Source: Aedoeadaptatus urinae (GTDB lineage: Bacteria; Bacillota; Clostridia; Tissierellales; Peptoniphilaceae). From it: a stretch of 64,000 nucleotides of DNA. The DNA lies in contig NZ_LT707418.1 of assembly GCF_900155585.1 (NCBI RefSeq), positions 561,115 to 625,114 on the forward strand, given 5' to 3'. Position 1 is the first letter of the stretch; each line of letters begins with the position of its first letter. Under the pieces are notes generated by a model. It did no database searches. It was given only the letters and a program-made list of their open reading frames with translations, and was not told where the DNA came from. Positions 8,107 through 15,166 of the stretch are shown one piece after another. The position numbers and the translations under genes were made by a program.

Positions 8107-9267
8107 TTACAGCATTTCGATAAATGCGGTTAAGCGGGTGTTCAATTGGCCGACGTCTGCTTGAGAGTAGTCGGTTTCTACAGCGATGTAGGGAATGTTC
8201 TTTTCTTCGTTGCAGAATTTTTGAATCGCAGAGGATTCGATATTGTAGGTGTGGCATGCGGTTAAGACGATTTCGACGACGCCGTCCACCTTGTATTTGT
8301 CGATGAGGTAGCTCAACAGTTCGAAGCGATTCGGGTTCGGCGTCATAACGGAGCAGCCGATGTTGATGTAGCGGTTGGAGAGTGCGTCGAGCAGGTCGTC
8401 GATGGTTTCGCCGCTTTCGTCGACGAAGTATTGGGATTGTTTTTCGCCGATGCAGTTTTCGAAGCTGACGACGACGGCGCCGTTGTCTTCCAACGCTTTA
8501 ATAACTTTTTGCGGAGCGCCGCCGGAGGGGCAACCGGTAATTAAGATTCTCGGTTTCTTTTCCCGTTTGGACGGATCGTATTCGCTCATGATCTTTTCTC
8601 TTAATTTATCTAATTCCTCGGGAATGGCTTCTTTGTTGAAGTTATAGAAGTTGGAGTTTAACACGGTGTGAATGTCGAAGCCGTTGACGGGAGTCGGTTC
8701 GTTTTCCATAACTCCGCAAAGATCTTGTCTTGCGCGACGAATGTCGTTGGTCATGACGATGGCTTTTTTCAAATCGTCGTAGGTGAGCTTTCTGTCGAAG
8801 CGTTTTTCAAGGAAGTCGACGACTTTGTAAATTTCTTTTTTCCACAGCTCACGGGCGTCGGCGGATTGGGAGTTGGGAAGCTCCATAACGTAGACGTCTT
8901 TAAAGTCGCTCATCATTTCGTACATTTTTTTCTTGCCGTCGCAAGTGGTTTCGCCGATGACCACGTCGGAGAAGTGGAAGAAGGGGCATTTGTCGGTTTT
9001 GCCGAAGCCGTAGCTGGATTTAATCAAGGGGCACAGGTTCTTCGGAAGGTCTTTTTCCGCTTCGGCAATGGGTTCGTCGTTGGTGGAGCAGAGGCCCACG
9101 GTGGCAAGGCCCATGGCGTTGGCGAGCTCTTGGGGGAAGTAAGTACAGTAGGTGCCTACGACGGGGATGTCTTGGTCTTTGATCTTTTTCACGTTCATGA
9201 AGCCGGTTTTTCTTGCGTCGGCAAATTCGTCAAAAATTTCCGGTAAGTCCTTAATAATTTCTTTCAT
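8107..9267 (-). CDS. Double-cubane-cluster anaerobic reductase (YjiM-like, 2-hydroxyacyl-CoA dehydratase superfamily)
   Basis: The 386-residue protein belongs to the HgdB/BcrB-like superfamily and matches the YjiM branch. It reads VGTYCTYFP near residue 37, LCPLIKSSYGFG near 98, and ETTCDGKKKMYE near 127. Later Cys residues lie in TGCPSGG, FENCIGE, IGCSVMTP and TACHTYN. In characterised homologues (DCCP) such Cys residues hold an [8Fe-9S] double-cubane cluster, reduced by an ATP-dependent activase. Known activities are reductions of small molecules such as acetylene or azide in vitro; the natural substrate is unsettled. It is the last gene of a four-gene operon and follows the activase by 24 nt. 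AGGAGG precedes the ATG. Confidence 0.9.
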   Translation of the reverse strand: MKEIIKDLPEIFDEFADARKTGFMNVKKIKDQDIPVVGTYCTYFPQELANAMGLATVGLCSTNDEPIAEAEKDLPKNLCPLIKSSYGFGKTDKCPFFHFSDVVIGETTCDGKKKMYEMMSDFKDVYVMELPNSQSADARELWKKEIYKVVDFLEKRFDRKLTYDDLKKAIVMTNDIRRARQDLCGVMENEPTPVNGFDIHTVLNSNFYNFNKEAIPEELDKLREKIMSEYDPSKREKKPRILITGCPSGGAPQKVIKALEDNGAVVVSFENCIGEKQSQYFVDESGETIDDLLDALSNRYINIGCSVMTPNPNRFELLSYLIDKYKVDGVVEIVLTACHTYNIESSAIQKFCNEEKNIPYIAVETDYSQADVGQLNTRLTAFIEML

Positions 9268-9291
9268 GTTTTCCTCCTATATTCCCAATGT

Positions 9292-10059
9292 TTAGTTTCT
9301 GATTTTCTTTTCCTTCGCCAACAGGGCCGCGCCGATGGCGCCGGCGAATTGACCCTTTTCGTTTCCTATGACTTGGCGATCCAATTTTTTCGACAGTATC
9401 TCTGAAAAGTAAGGTACTTGGCTTAAACCGCCGGTCAGGATGACTTTTTCGGGAAAATCCATGCGCCCTGTTAGGGCCACGACTTTGTTGGCTACCGAGT
9501 CGACGACACCTGCGGCGATGTCTTCGCGATCCCGGCCTTCGCCGATGTAGCTGATGATTTCCGATTCGGCAAAGACGGTGCAGAGGGAGCTGATGGCGAT
9601 CTCTTCCCCTTCTTTCGCCATTTCGAAAAGTTCGGTGATATCCACGGCCAAACGGTTCGCCATCACTTCCAAAAATTTACCCGTACCGGCGGAGCACTTG
9701 TCATTCATGATGAAGTCTTTGACCATGCCGTTTTCCACGAGGATCACCTTCGTGTCCTGACCGCCGACGTCGATCACGCCTACATCTCCACCGGCGAGCT
9801 CTCTGGCGCCCCGGCCGTGGCAGGTAATTTCGGTGATGACGAAATCGGCGAAGTCGACGGAGATGCGTCCGTAGCCCGTGGCCACGACGCGCACGTCGTC
9901 GCTTCTGACGTCGATTCCCTGGCGCAGGAGATGATTTTCAATTCCCCGCGCCGTTTCCACCGAACTCCAACCTGTGGGCTGAACGAAGTGGATGTCTTTG
10001 TCGCCAAAGCCCCACACCTTCGCAGCCGTCGATCCGATGTCGATTCCGATAAATTCCAA
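9292..10059 (-). CDS. ATP-dependent activase of the double-cubane reductase (YjiL-like)
   Basis: The 255-residue protein is an ASKHA-fold dehydratase activase. It shows GIDIGSTAAK at residues 4-13, the DVGGQDTK phosphate loop, and the two Cys motifs KCSAGTGKF and SSLCTVFAESE that bridge a [4Fe-4S] cluster at the dimer interface. It uses ATP hydrolysis to inject one low-potential electron into the partner reductase encoded next. The start is TTG at 10059, spaced 7 nt from AAGGAG; the only nearby ATG (10064) is out of frame. The start is four nt from the stop of the DUF3343 gene, so the two are probably translationally coupled. Confidence 0.92.
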   Translation of the reverse strand: MEFIGIDIGSTAAKVWGFGDKDIHFVQPTGWSSVETARGIENHLLRQGIDVRSDDVRVVATGYGRISVDFADFVITEITCHGRGARELAGGDVGVIDVGGQDTKVILVENGMVKDFIMNDKCSAGTGKFLEVMANRLAVDITELFEMAKEGEEIAISSLCTVFAESEIISYIGEGRDREDIAAGVVDSVANKVVALTGRMDFPEKVILTGGLSQVPYFSEILSKKLDRQVIGNEKGQFAGAIGAALLAKEKKIRN

Positions 10060-10063
10060 GGCA

Positions 10064-10291
10064 TTACTCCTTCCAGTGCAGGATCTTGGTGTAATCCAAT
10101 TGTTTTTCTTCGATTAAGGCAGTGAGAGCCGCCTCTTCCTCTAAGGCGTGTTTCCAAGCATAACCACAGCCGGCGGAAAGGGCATCGGGCAGGGGAATGA
10201 GCTTCCCGTCGAGACCCGCCGCCTCTACGGCCTCTTCCATGGCCATGGCGTCGGTTACATTTTCAAAGGTGACGATAAGCGTCTCACTCAT
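10064..10291 (-). CDS. DUF3343 protein, putative sulfur/selenium carrier
   Basis: A 75-residue protein with the DUF3343 layout: a beta-alpha start (ETLIVTFENVTDAMAMEEA), then KLIPLPDALSAGCGYAW with one conserved Cys. The family is described as a putative Se/S carrier-like protein, usually beside SufS/Csd-like desulfurases or selenium genes. The start is ATG at 10291, which overlaps the desulfurase stop by 8 nt (ATGAGTGA) and has AGAAAGGAG upstream. The neighbours suggest it accepts persulfide sulfur from the desulfurase; this is inferred. Confidence 0.85.
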   Translation of the reverse strand: MSETLIVTFENVTDAMAMEEAVEAAGLDGKLIPLPDALSAGCGYAWKHALEEEAALTALIEEKQLDYTKILHWKE

Positions 10292-11423
10292 GGACGGACT
10301 CCTTTCTGATTTCATCCAGGGCGCGAAGGGCCGCGTCGACTTCTTCTTCCGTGGTGAAGTAGGAAAAAGAAAATCGTACCGCTCCCGTATCTCGGGTACC
10401 CATGGCCTCGTGAATCAAGGGGGCGCAATGAGCGCCGGTGCGAACGACGATGCCGTAGCGGGACTCCAACTTCTCCCCGACCACGGAGGACGGCATGCCC
10501 TGAATGTTCAAGCTGACGACGGCGGTCTTCTTCTTCGGATCTTTGGAGCCGTAGACGGTGACATTGTCCATGGCGGAAAGTCCTTCCAAAAAGCGGATCA
10601 GCAAGGCCTCTTCGTGGGCATGGATCGTTTCAATTCTCACGCCCTTTAAAAAGGTCAGCGCGCCGTGGAGCCCGGCAATGCCGTGGCCGTTTTGCGTTCC
10701 CGCTTCTAAACGGGTGGGCATGGCATCGGGATGATGCTTGTTGTAGGAGTCGATTCCGCTTCCACCCACCTTAAAGGGCTTGACGTCCACGCCTTCTCTG
10801 ACGTAAATGCCGCCGGTCCCTTGGGGCCCTAATAGGGATTTGTGTCCCGTAAAGGCCAGGATATCGATGTGGCATTTCTCCACGTCGATGGGAACGACCC
10901 CCGCCGTTTGGCTGGCATCGACGATGAAGAGGAGGCCGTGGGCGCGGCAAAATTCGCCGAGTCGCTCGATGTCCAGGACATTGCCCGTGACATTGGAGGC
11001 GTGATTGGCGACGACCGCCTTCGTGTTGGGCTTGAGGAGCCCTTCGAGGCCGGACAGATCCACTTCTTCCTCGCCTGCGACGGGCAAGAAGTCCAGCTCG
11101 CAACCGATGCGGTACAGGGGCCTTAAGACGGAATTGTGTTCCGTCACCGTGGTAATCACGTGATCGCCCTTTTCAATGGTGCCGTTGATGGCCGCATTCA
11201 GCGCCTCTGTAGCATTGAGAGCAAAAGCGACATGCTTGGCTCCCTCACCGTGAAAAAGATCCGAAAGCATTACGCGGGTCCTGTACTCCACGCGGGCCGC
11301 CTCGAGGGCGCTTTGTCCCGTGCCTCGGCCGGCGTTACCCAGGGAATTGAGCGCGCTTAAAATGCCCTCTTCCACTTCCTTCGGCTTCTTCATGGACGTG
11401 GCCGCATTATCTAAATAAATCAT
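10284..11423 (-). CDS. Class V aminotransferase-fold cysteine desulfurase
   Basis: The 379-residue PLP enzyme starts MIYLDNAATSMKKP, typical of the CsdB/SufS-like group. It carries the PLP-lysine motif TGHKSLLGPQG near residue 197 and the catalytic Cys segment RTGAHCAPLIH near residue 331. It would convert cysteine to alanine and leave a persulfide on the enzyme. As first gene of the operon with DUF3343, activase and double-cubane reductase, it may supply sulfur for the cluster of the reductase or deliver S/Se to another product. SD AAAGGAGG. The 255-nt gap upstream contains a perfect 14-bp palindrome. Confidence 0.88.
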   Translation of the reverse strand: MIYLDNAATSMKKPKEVEEGILSALNSLGNAGRGTGQSALEAARVEYRTRVMLSDLFHGEGAKHVAFALNATEALNAAINGTIEKGDHVITTVTEHNSVLRPLYRIGCELDFLPVAGEEEVDLSGLEGLLKPNTKAVVANHASNVTGNVLDIERLGEFCRAHGLLFIVDASQTAGVVPIDVEKCHIDILAFTGHKSLLGPQGTGGIYVREGVDVKPFKVGGSGIDSYNKHHPDAMPTRLEAGTQNGHGIAGLHGALTFLKGVRIETIHAHEEALLIRFLEGLSAMDNVTVYGSKDPKKKTAVVSLNIQGMPSSVVGEKLESRYGIVVRTGAHCAPLIHEAMGTRDTGAVRFSFSYFTTEEEVDAALRALDEIRKESVHE

Positions 11424-11533
11424 AGATGCCTCCTTTCGAATCTATGTCTAATATAGCAAATTTCACGTAAGTATTGTATGAAAAATCAACTTATTTAAAG
11501 ATCCTATAGATGATCCTATCGTATCATCTTTCT

Positions 11534-11547
11534 CTATCACGTGATAG
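11534..11547. promoter_or_regulatory. Perfect 14-bp palindrome upstream of the desulfurase operon
   Basis: CTATCAC/GTGATAG is a perfect inverted repeat 111 bp before the desulfurase start. A second inverted pair GATGAT/ATCATC flanks 11512-11527. It looks like an operator, but I cannot name the regulator. Confidence 0.4.
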
Positions 11548-11632
11548 CCAAAAAGAATTGATGACTTCTCGCCCTGCTATGACCATCTATGGCGCTTAAT
11601 CGTTTGTCACTCTGCCGGGCGAAAATTTTTGC

Positions 11633-11670
11633 AAAAAAAAAAGACGTCCTTGCGGAGAACGTCTTTTTTT
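11633..11670 (-). terminator. Terminator after the ferredoxin gene
   Basis: An AAAGACGT/ACGTCTTT stem with a T7 run on the minus strand, just downstream of the ferredoxin stop. Confidence 0.85.
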
Positions 11671-11678
11671 ATCCCATT

Positions 11679-11846
11679 TTATTCCGGTTGTGCAGCACCG
11701 GTAGGGCATACGGATGCGCAGGAACCGCAGTCGATGCATGCATTTTCGTCGATGGAATAGATGTCGCCTTCGGAAATGCAGTCAACGGGACACTCGGGTT
11801 TGCATGCGCCACAAGCGATGCAGTCGCTGGTAATTTTATGTGCCAT
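11679..11846 (-). CDS. 2[4Fe-4S] ferredoxin, 55 residues
   Basis: The frame encodes 55 residues starting MAHKITSDCIACGACKPEC, with two complete CxxCxxCxxxC(P) cluster motifs: CIACGACKPEC and CIDCGSCASVC. This is the clostridial-type low-potential ferredoxin of anaerobic electron transfer in the cytosol. GGAGG lies ahead of the ATG. It is monocistronic, with its own promoter and terminator. It could donate electrons to the neighbouring activase/reductase pair, which needs a low-potential donor; that link is inferred only from proximity. Confidence 0.95.
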   Translation of the reverse strand: MAHKITSDCIACGACKPECPVDCISEGDIYSIDENACIDCGSCASVCPTGAAQPE

Positions 11847-11922
11847 AATGATACCTCCATGAATTATTCAGGTATGTGCAGCGTGCGTATACCTAAACTC
11901 AATAAGTTTGCTTTCTGGAATC

Positions 11923-11950
11923 ATTATATCATTACCGCCATGTATTTCAA
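11923..11950 (-). promoter_or_regulatory. Promoter of the ferredoxin gene
   Basis: On the minus strand TTGAAA and a perfect TATAAT are separated by 16 bp, with a TGA extended -10. The leader is about 70 nt. Confidence 0.75.
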
Positions 11951-12035
11951 GGTCTAATTGAAAATAATACAATCTTTTCCGACGATTTTTCACATATCAT
12001 AGTAAATCACTTTGAATTTTGCAGTCGGGCTCCAA

Positions 12036-12058
12036 TAAAAAAGGATGCCGAAGCATCC
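12036..12058 (-). terminator. Terminator of the feo operon
   Basis: GGATGC/GCATCC with a TTCG tetraloop followed by a T-run on the minus strand. Confidence 0.9.
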
Positions 12059-12074
12059 TCTTTATCATTTACTA

Positions 12075-12224
12075 TTAGTGGCTATGATCGTGTTCGTGAT
12101 CACAGCTTGCCGTTCCGCAGTGAGAGCAGCCGCAACAGCCGCCTTCATCATGGGACTTGCGCATGGATCTGATGGCGCCGAAGACGGCTAAGCCTACGAC
12201 GGCCAGTACAATAATGGTTCCCAT
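12075..12224 (-). CDS. FeoB-associated Cys-rich membrane protein
   Basis: The 49-residue protein starts MGTIIVLAVVGLAVFGAIRS, one membrane helix. The tail is Cys- and His-rich (GGCCGCSHCG, then a DHEHDHSH end). This matches the FeoB_associated family (PF12669), which sits directly after feoB. The tail probably handles Fe2+ or regulates FeoB at the membrane. It starts 9 nt after the feoB stop and ends the operon. Confidence 0.9.
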   Translation of the reverse strand: MGTIIVLAVVGLAVFGAIRSMRKSHDEGGCCGCSHCGTASCDHEHDHSH

Positions 12225-12233
12225 AGTATCTCC

Positions 12234-14339
12234 TTAATTTAATTGTTCGCGACCGATGGGTACGTCCTTGACTCTGGGTTTTCTTACGATGGCCCAAATC
12301 ATGACTGCCAGAAGGACAAAGGCCACGCCGGTCCATACAGTGAAGGAACCGCCGGCGATCAGTTGTCCGATTTGGAAGACGATGAGGGCGATGGCATAAG
12401 CGAAGCCCGTTTGAAAAGCCAGGGCGAACATGGTCCAGAATTTCGATTGCATTTCCTCGCGAATGGCGCCGGTGGCGGCGAAGCAAGGAACGTTTAATTG
12501 GTTAAAGAGCATAAATGCCAATGCGCCGAGGAAGGTAAATTGGGTGGCGACGAAGGCGTTTAAGCTGGCACCTTCGGCGACACCGTTGATGATGCCGTAG
12601 GTGGAGACGACAGCTTCTTTGGCCACGAGGCCGGTGATGCTGGCCACGGTGGCTTGCCATGTGCCGAAGCCCAAGGGAATAAAGATGGGGGCAATGATTT
12701 TGCCCAGTGCAGCGAGAATGCTGTCTTGGTTTTCCGCAAATTCCACGAATTCGCCGTGGACGGAGATGTTTTGCAAGAACCAGATGACGATGCTGGCTAC
12801 GAGAATGATGGTCCCGGCCTTTTTCACGAAGGCTTTGCAGCGGCTCCATACGCTCTTAAAGACATTTTCTGCCGAGGGAATGTGGTATTCCGGAAGTTCC
12901 ATAACGAAGGGTGCCGGATCGCCTTGGAAGATCGAAGTCTTCTTGAGCATTAAGCCCGCAATAATAACGGCGATGATGCCGGAGAAGTAGGCGATGGGCA
13001 AGAAGTACCAGAAGCCGAAAGAGGCGACGAAGAGGCCGATGAGGTTCACTTTCGCCCCGCAAGGCATGAAGCTTGTGACGACGACGGTCATGCGGCGGTC
13101 GTTTTCGTTTTCGATGGTACGCGTGGCCATGATCCCGGGAACGGAGCAGCCGGTACCGATAAGGATCGGGATGAAGCTCTTGCCGGAGAGGCCGAATTTT
13201 CTAAAGATTCTGTCTAAGATAAAGGCGATACGGGACATGTAGCCCACATCTTCCATAATGGCGAGGAAGAAGTACAGGGTGGCGATCAAAGGCAAAAAGC
13301 CCAAGACGGCGCTGACCCCGGCGACGATCCCGTCCATAACGAGGGATTCAAGCCACGGTGCCGTATTCAAAGAGGAGACGACGTTGCTGATGGCATCGGC
13401 GACGTAGGTGCCGAGCAAGGTATCGTTGACCCAGTCGGTGACGGGGCCGCCGACCAGCTTCGCACTGATGAAGTAGATGCCGGTCATAATGATGACGAAG
13501 ATGGGCAGTGCCAGGACGCGGTTGGTGACCACGGCATCGATTTTATCGCTGGTGCTCATGCCCCGTTTGCCTTGCTTATAATTGCCTTCGACAATGCCGG
13601 CAATGGCATTGTAGCGCATTTCCGTCATAATGCCTTCGCCGTCATCCTCGTAGTACTCTTCCAGTTCCGTAATGACGTCGGCAATCTTCTTTTCTTCATC
13701 GGCGCTCAGATTCAGCCCGAGCTTTTGATCGCCTTCGATGAGTTTCAAGGCGTAGAAGCGCTTGGCGGTCAATCCTCCCACGGTGGGGGCGATATCGTAA
13801 ATGGTTTTCGCCGCATCTTCCAGGTGTTCGTCGTAGTAGACGTGATTATTCGCTTCGGAATCGTGGGCTTTTTTCGCCATTTCCATGAGCCCGTCGAGAT
13901 TTTCCTTCTTTAAAGCGGAAATTTCAACCACCGGTGCGCCCAGTGCCTCTTCCAAGCCGGAGCGGTCGATGACATCGCCCTTGTTGCGAACCACGTCCAT
14001 ACGGTTCACGGCGACGACGACGGGAATGCCTAAATCCAAGAGTTGGGTGGTTAGGTAGAGGTTACGCTCTAAGTTCACCCCGTCGATGATGTTGATGATT
14101 ACTTCCGGTTTTTCGTTTAATAAATACTTCCGACTTACCACTTCTTCCAGCGTGTAAGGGCTTAAACTATAAATCCCGGGAAGGTCGGTAATGGTGACAC
14201 TGGTGTCCTTTTTATACTTCCCTTCTTTTTTTTCTACGGTAACACCGGGCCAGTTCCCGACAAATTGGTGGGAGCCGGTCAGGGCATTAAATAAGGTGGT
14301 CTTCCCGCTGTTCGGGTTGCCCGCTAATGCAATTCTCAC
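12234..14339 (-). CDS. feoB: Ferrous iron transport protein B
   Basis: The 701-residue protein has an N-terminal G domain: G1 GNPNSGKT at residues 7-14, G3 DLPG near 53 and G4 NRMD near 112. A helical spacer follows, then two Gate/transmembrane repeats with Cys-containing motifs (GTGCSVPGI, SFMPCGAK, NVPCFAATG). FeoB imports Fe2+ across the membrane of anaerobes. The start overlaps the preceding FeoA gene by ATGA. The operon leader carries a Fur-like inverted repeat at 14831-14845. Confidence 0.97.
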   Translation of the reverse strand: MRIALAGNPNSGKTTLFNALTGSHQFVGNWPGVTVEKKEGKYKKDTSVTITDLPGIYSLSPYTLEEVVSRKYLLNEKPEVIINIIDGVNLERNLYLTTQLLDLGIPVVVAVNRMDVVRNKGDVIDRSGLEEALGAPVVEISALKKENLDGLMEMAKKAHDSEANNHVYYDEHLEDAAKTIYDIAPTVGGLTAKRFYALKLIEGDQKLGLNLSADEEKKIADVITELEEYYEDDGEGIMTEMRYNAIAGIVEGNYKQGKRGMSTSDKIDAVVTNRVLALPIFVIIMTGIYFISAKLVGGPVTDWVNDTLLGTYVADAISNVVSSLNTAPWLESLVMDGIVAGVSAVLGFLPLIATLYFFLAIMEDVGYMSRIAFILDRIFRKFGLSGKSFIPILIGTGCSVPGIMATRTIENENDRRMTVVVTSFMPCGAKVNLIGLFVASFGFWYFLPIAYFSGIIAVIIAGLMLKKTSIFQGDPAPFVMELPEYHIPSAENVFKSVWSRCKAFVKKAGTIILVASIVIWFLQNISVHGEFVEFAENQDSILAALGKIIAPIFIPLGFGTWQATVASITGLVAKEAVVSTYGIINGVAEGASLNAFVATQFTFLGALAFMLFNQLNVPCFAATGAIREEMQSKFWTMFALAFQTGFAYAIALIVFQIGQLIAGGSFTVWTGVAFVLLAVMIWAIVRKPRVKDVPIGREQLN

Positions 14340-14584
14340 GCCTCTTCCTCCTTCGGTCCTTGTGTTTCTTCCACTTCCACAAGCTCCGCATCGGCCTTTC
14401 TGAGGCTCAATTCATAACCGCGCACGGTTAATTGAATGGGGTCCCCCAAGGGAGCAAATTTTCTTACGAACAACACGGTATTCTTCGTAATGCCCATGTC
14501 CATAATGCGGCGCTTCAATGGGCCTTGCCCATTGATCTTTTTCACCGCGTAATACTTGTCTACCGACGCTTGATTCAAGTTCAT
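14336..14584 (-). CDS. feoA: FeoA domain protein (second copy)
   Basis: The 82-residue SH3-like FeoA protein reads IMDMGITKNTVLFVRKFAPLGDPIQLTVRGYELSLR in register with the family core, including GDPIQ and G-x-ELSLR. The start at 14584 is preferred over upstream codons because of the GAGGTGTAGC spacing. FeoA binds the FeoB G domain on the cytosolic side. It lies between another FeoA gene and feoB, overlapping feoB by 4 nt. Confidence 0.9.
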   Translation of the reverse strand: MNLNQASVDKYYAVKKINGQGPLKRRIMDMGITKNTVLFVRKFAPLGDPIQLTVRGYELSLRKADAELVEVEETQGPKEEEA

Positions 14585-14592
14585 GCTACACC

Positions 14593-14817
14593 TCACACTG
14601 TGATACGAATACATTCAGCCAAATCTTTGCCCAAGCCGACGCGTACGCCTTTGATGATGACGATCAGCGACCCCTGGACCTCCGATACAACACGACAATT
14701 GGCGCCTTCCACAAAACCCAGGTTTTGCAAGTGGGTAATTTGGCTCTTGTCCAATTTTTGATCCCGCACCCTTAGCACCTTCAGATCCACGTTTTTCGGC
14801 GCAACGATTAAATTCAT
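14593..14817 (-). CDS. FeoA domain protein (first copy)
   Basis: The 74-residue protein has the FeoA fold: ITHLQNLGFVEGANCRVVSEVQGSLIVIIKGVRVGLGKDLAECI. Its GSLIV core differs from the GDPI core of the downstream copy, so the pair are diverged paralogues. The ATG at 14817 follows AAGGAG; the ATG at 14823 abuts the SD and is excluded. First gene of the feo operon. Confidence 0.88.
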   Translation of the reverse strand: MNLIVAPKNVDLKVLRVRDQKLDKSQITHLQNLGFVEGANCRVVSEVQGSLIVIIKGVRVGLGKDLAECIRITV

Positions 14818-14830
14818 ATGCATCTCCTTA

Positions 14831-14845
14831 TAATAACGGTTATCA
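14831..14845. promoter_or_regulatory. Fur-like inverted repeat in the feo leader
   Basis: TAATAACGGTTATCA matches the Bacillus 7-1-7 Fur box (TGATAATnATTATCA) at 11 of 14 positions and holds a perfect ATAAC-n-GTTAT core. It lies between the promoter and the SD of the first gene. Confidence 0.5.
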
Positions 14846-14903
14846 GTCAAGAGCCAAAAGAAAAAGACACTTGCCTTTCAATGAAAACACATCTCACCGC
14901 AAA

Positions 14904-14932
14904 ATTATAACATCCAATACATTTCTTTTCAA
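14904..14932 (-). promoter_or_regulatory. Promoter of the feo operon
   Basis: On the minus strand TTGAAA and a perfect TATAAT are separated by 17 bp. The leader is about 80 nt. Confidence 0.75.
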
Positions 14933-14972
14933 GGAAACAAGAAAGGTTCTCATTCTAATTTATAATCAAAAC

Positions 14973-15106
14973 AATCGTCAAAGCCCCTTTTCGCCGCAGA
15001 ATCTTTTCTCAAATAAACCCGGGTTAATTTTTGTCGGCTTGTTCGTGGATTTGTCGAGATTTTCTTAGCTCACGTAAACCCGGGTTAATTGTTCTCGACT
15101 TTTTTT
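14973..15106 (+). ncRNA. Candidate small RNA divergent from feo
   Basis: On the plus strand a perfect TATAAT (14961-14966, weak -35) precedes a gene-free stretch. The stretch ends in GTCGAGA (15053-15059) ... TCTCGAC (15093-15099) plus T7, an intrinsic terminator pattern. It contains TAAACCCGGGTTAATT twice (15014-15029, 15075-15090), each a self-complementary AACCCGGGTT. No plus-strand gene lies upstream that needs this terminator. It may be an sRNA; transcription is inferred. Confidence 0.35.
15014..15090. repeat. Two 16-bp AACCCGGGTT-containing repeats
   Basis: TAAACCCGGGTTAATT occurs at 15014-15029 and at 15075-15090, 61 bp apart start to start, in the gap between feo and uppP. Confidence 0.9.
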
Positions 15107-15137
15107 ATGGCGCTGTTAAAAATTTCTTTTCTCAAAT

Positions 15138-15161
15138 AAAAAAACACGCGGTTGACCCGCG
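15138..15161 (-). terminator. Terminator after uppP
   Basis: CGCGG/CCGCG with a 5-nt loop and a T7 run on the minus strand, directly after the uppP stop. Confidence 0.8.
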
Positions 15162-15166
15162 CGCTT

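Noticed and set aside
11669-11860. A 63-residue minus-strand frame over the ferredoxin gene
   Set aside because: It is an alternative frame of the 55-residue ferredoxin, whose two CxxCxxCxxxC motifs are decisive.
14951-14968. Second Fur-like site between feo and the candidate small RNA
   Set aside because: Best alignment to the 7-1-7 Fur box is only about 9 of 14, with one half site nearly unmatched.
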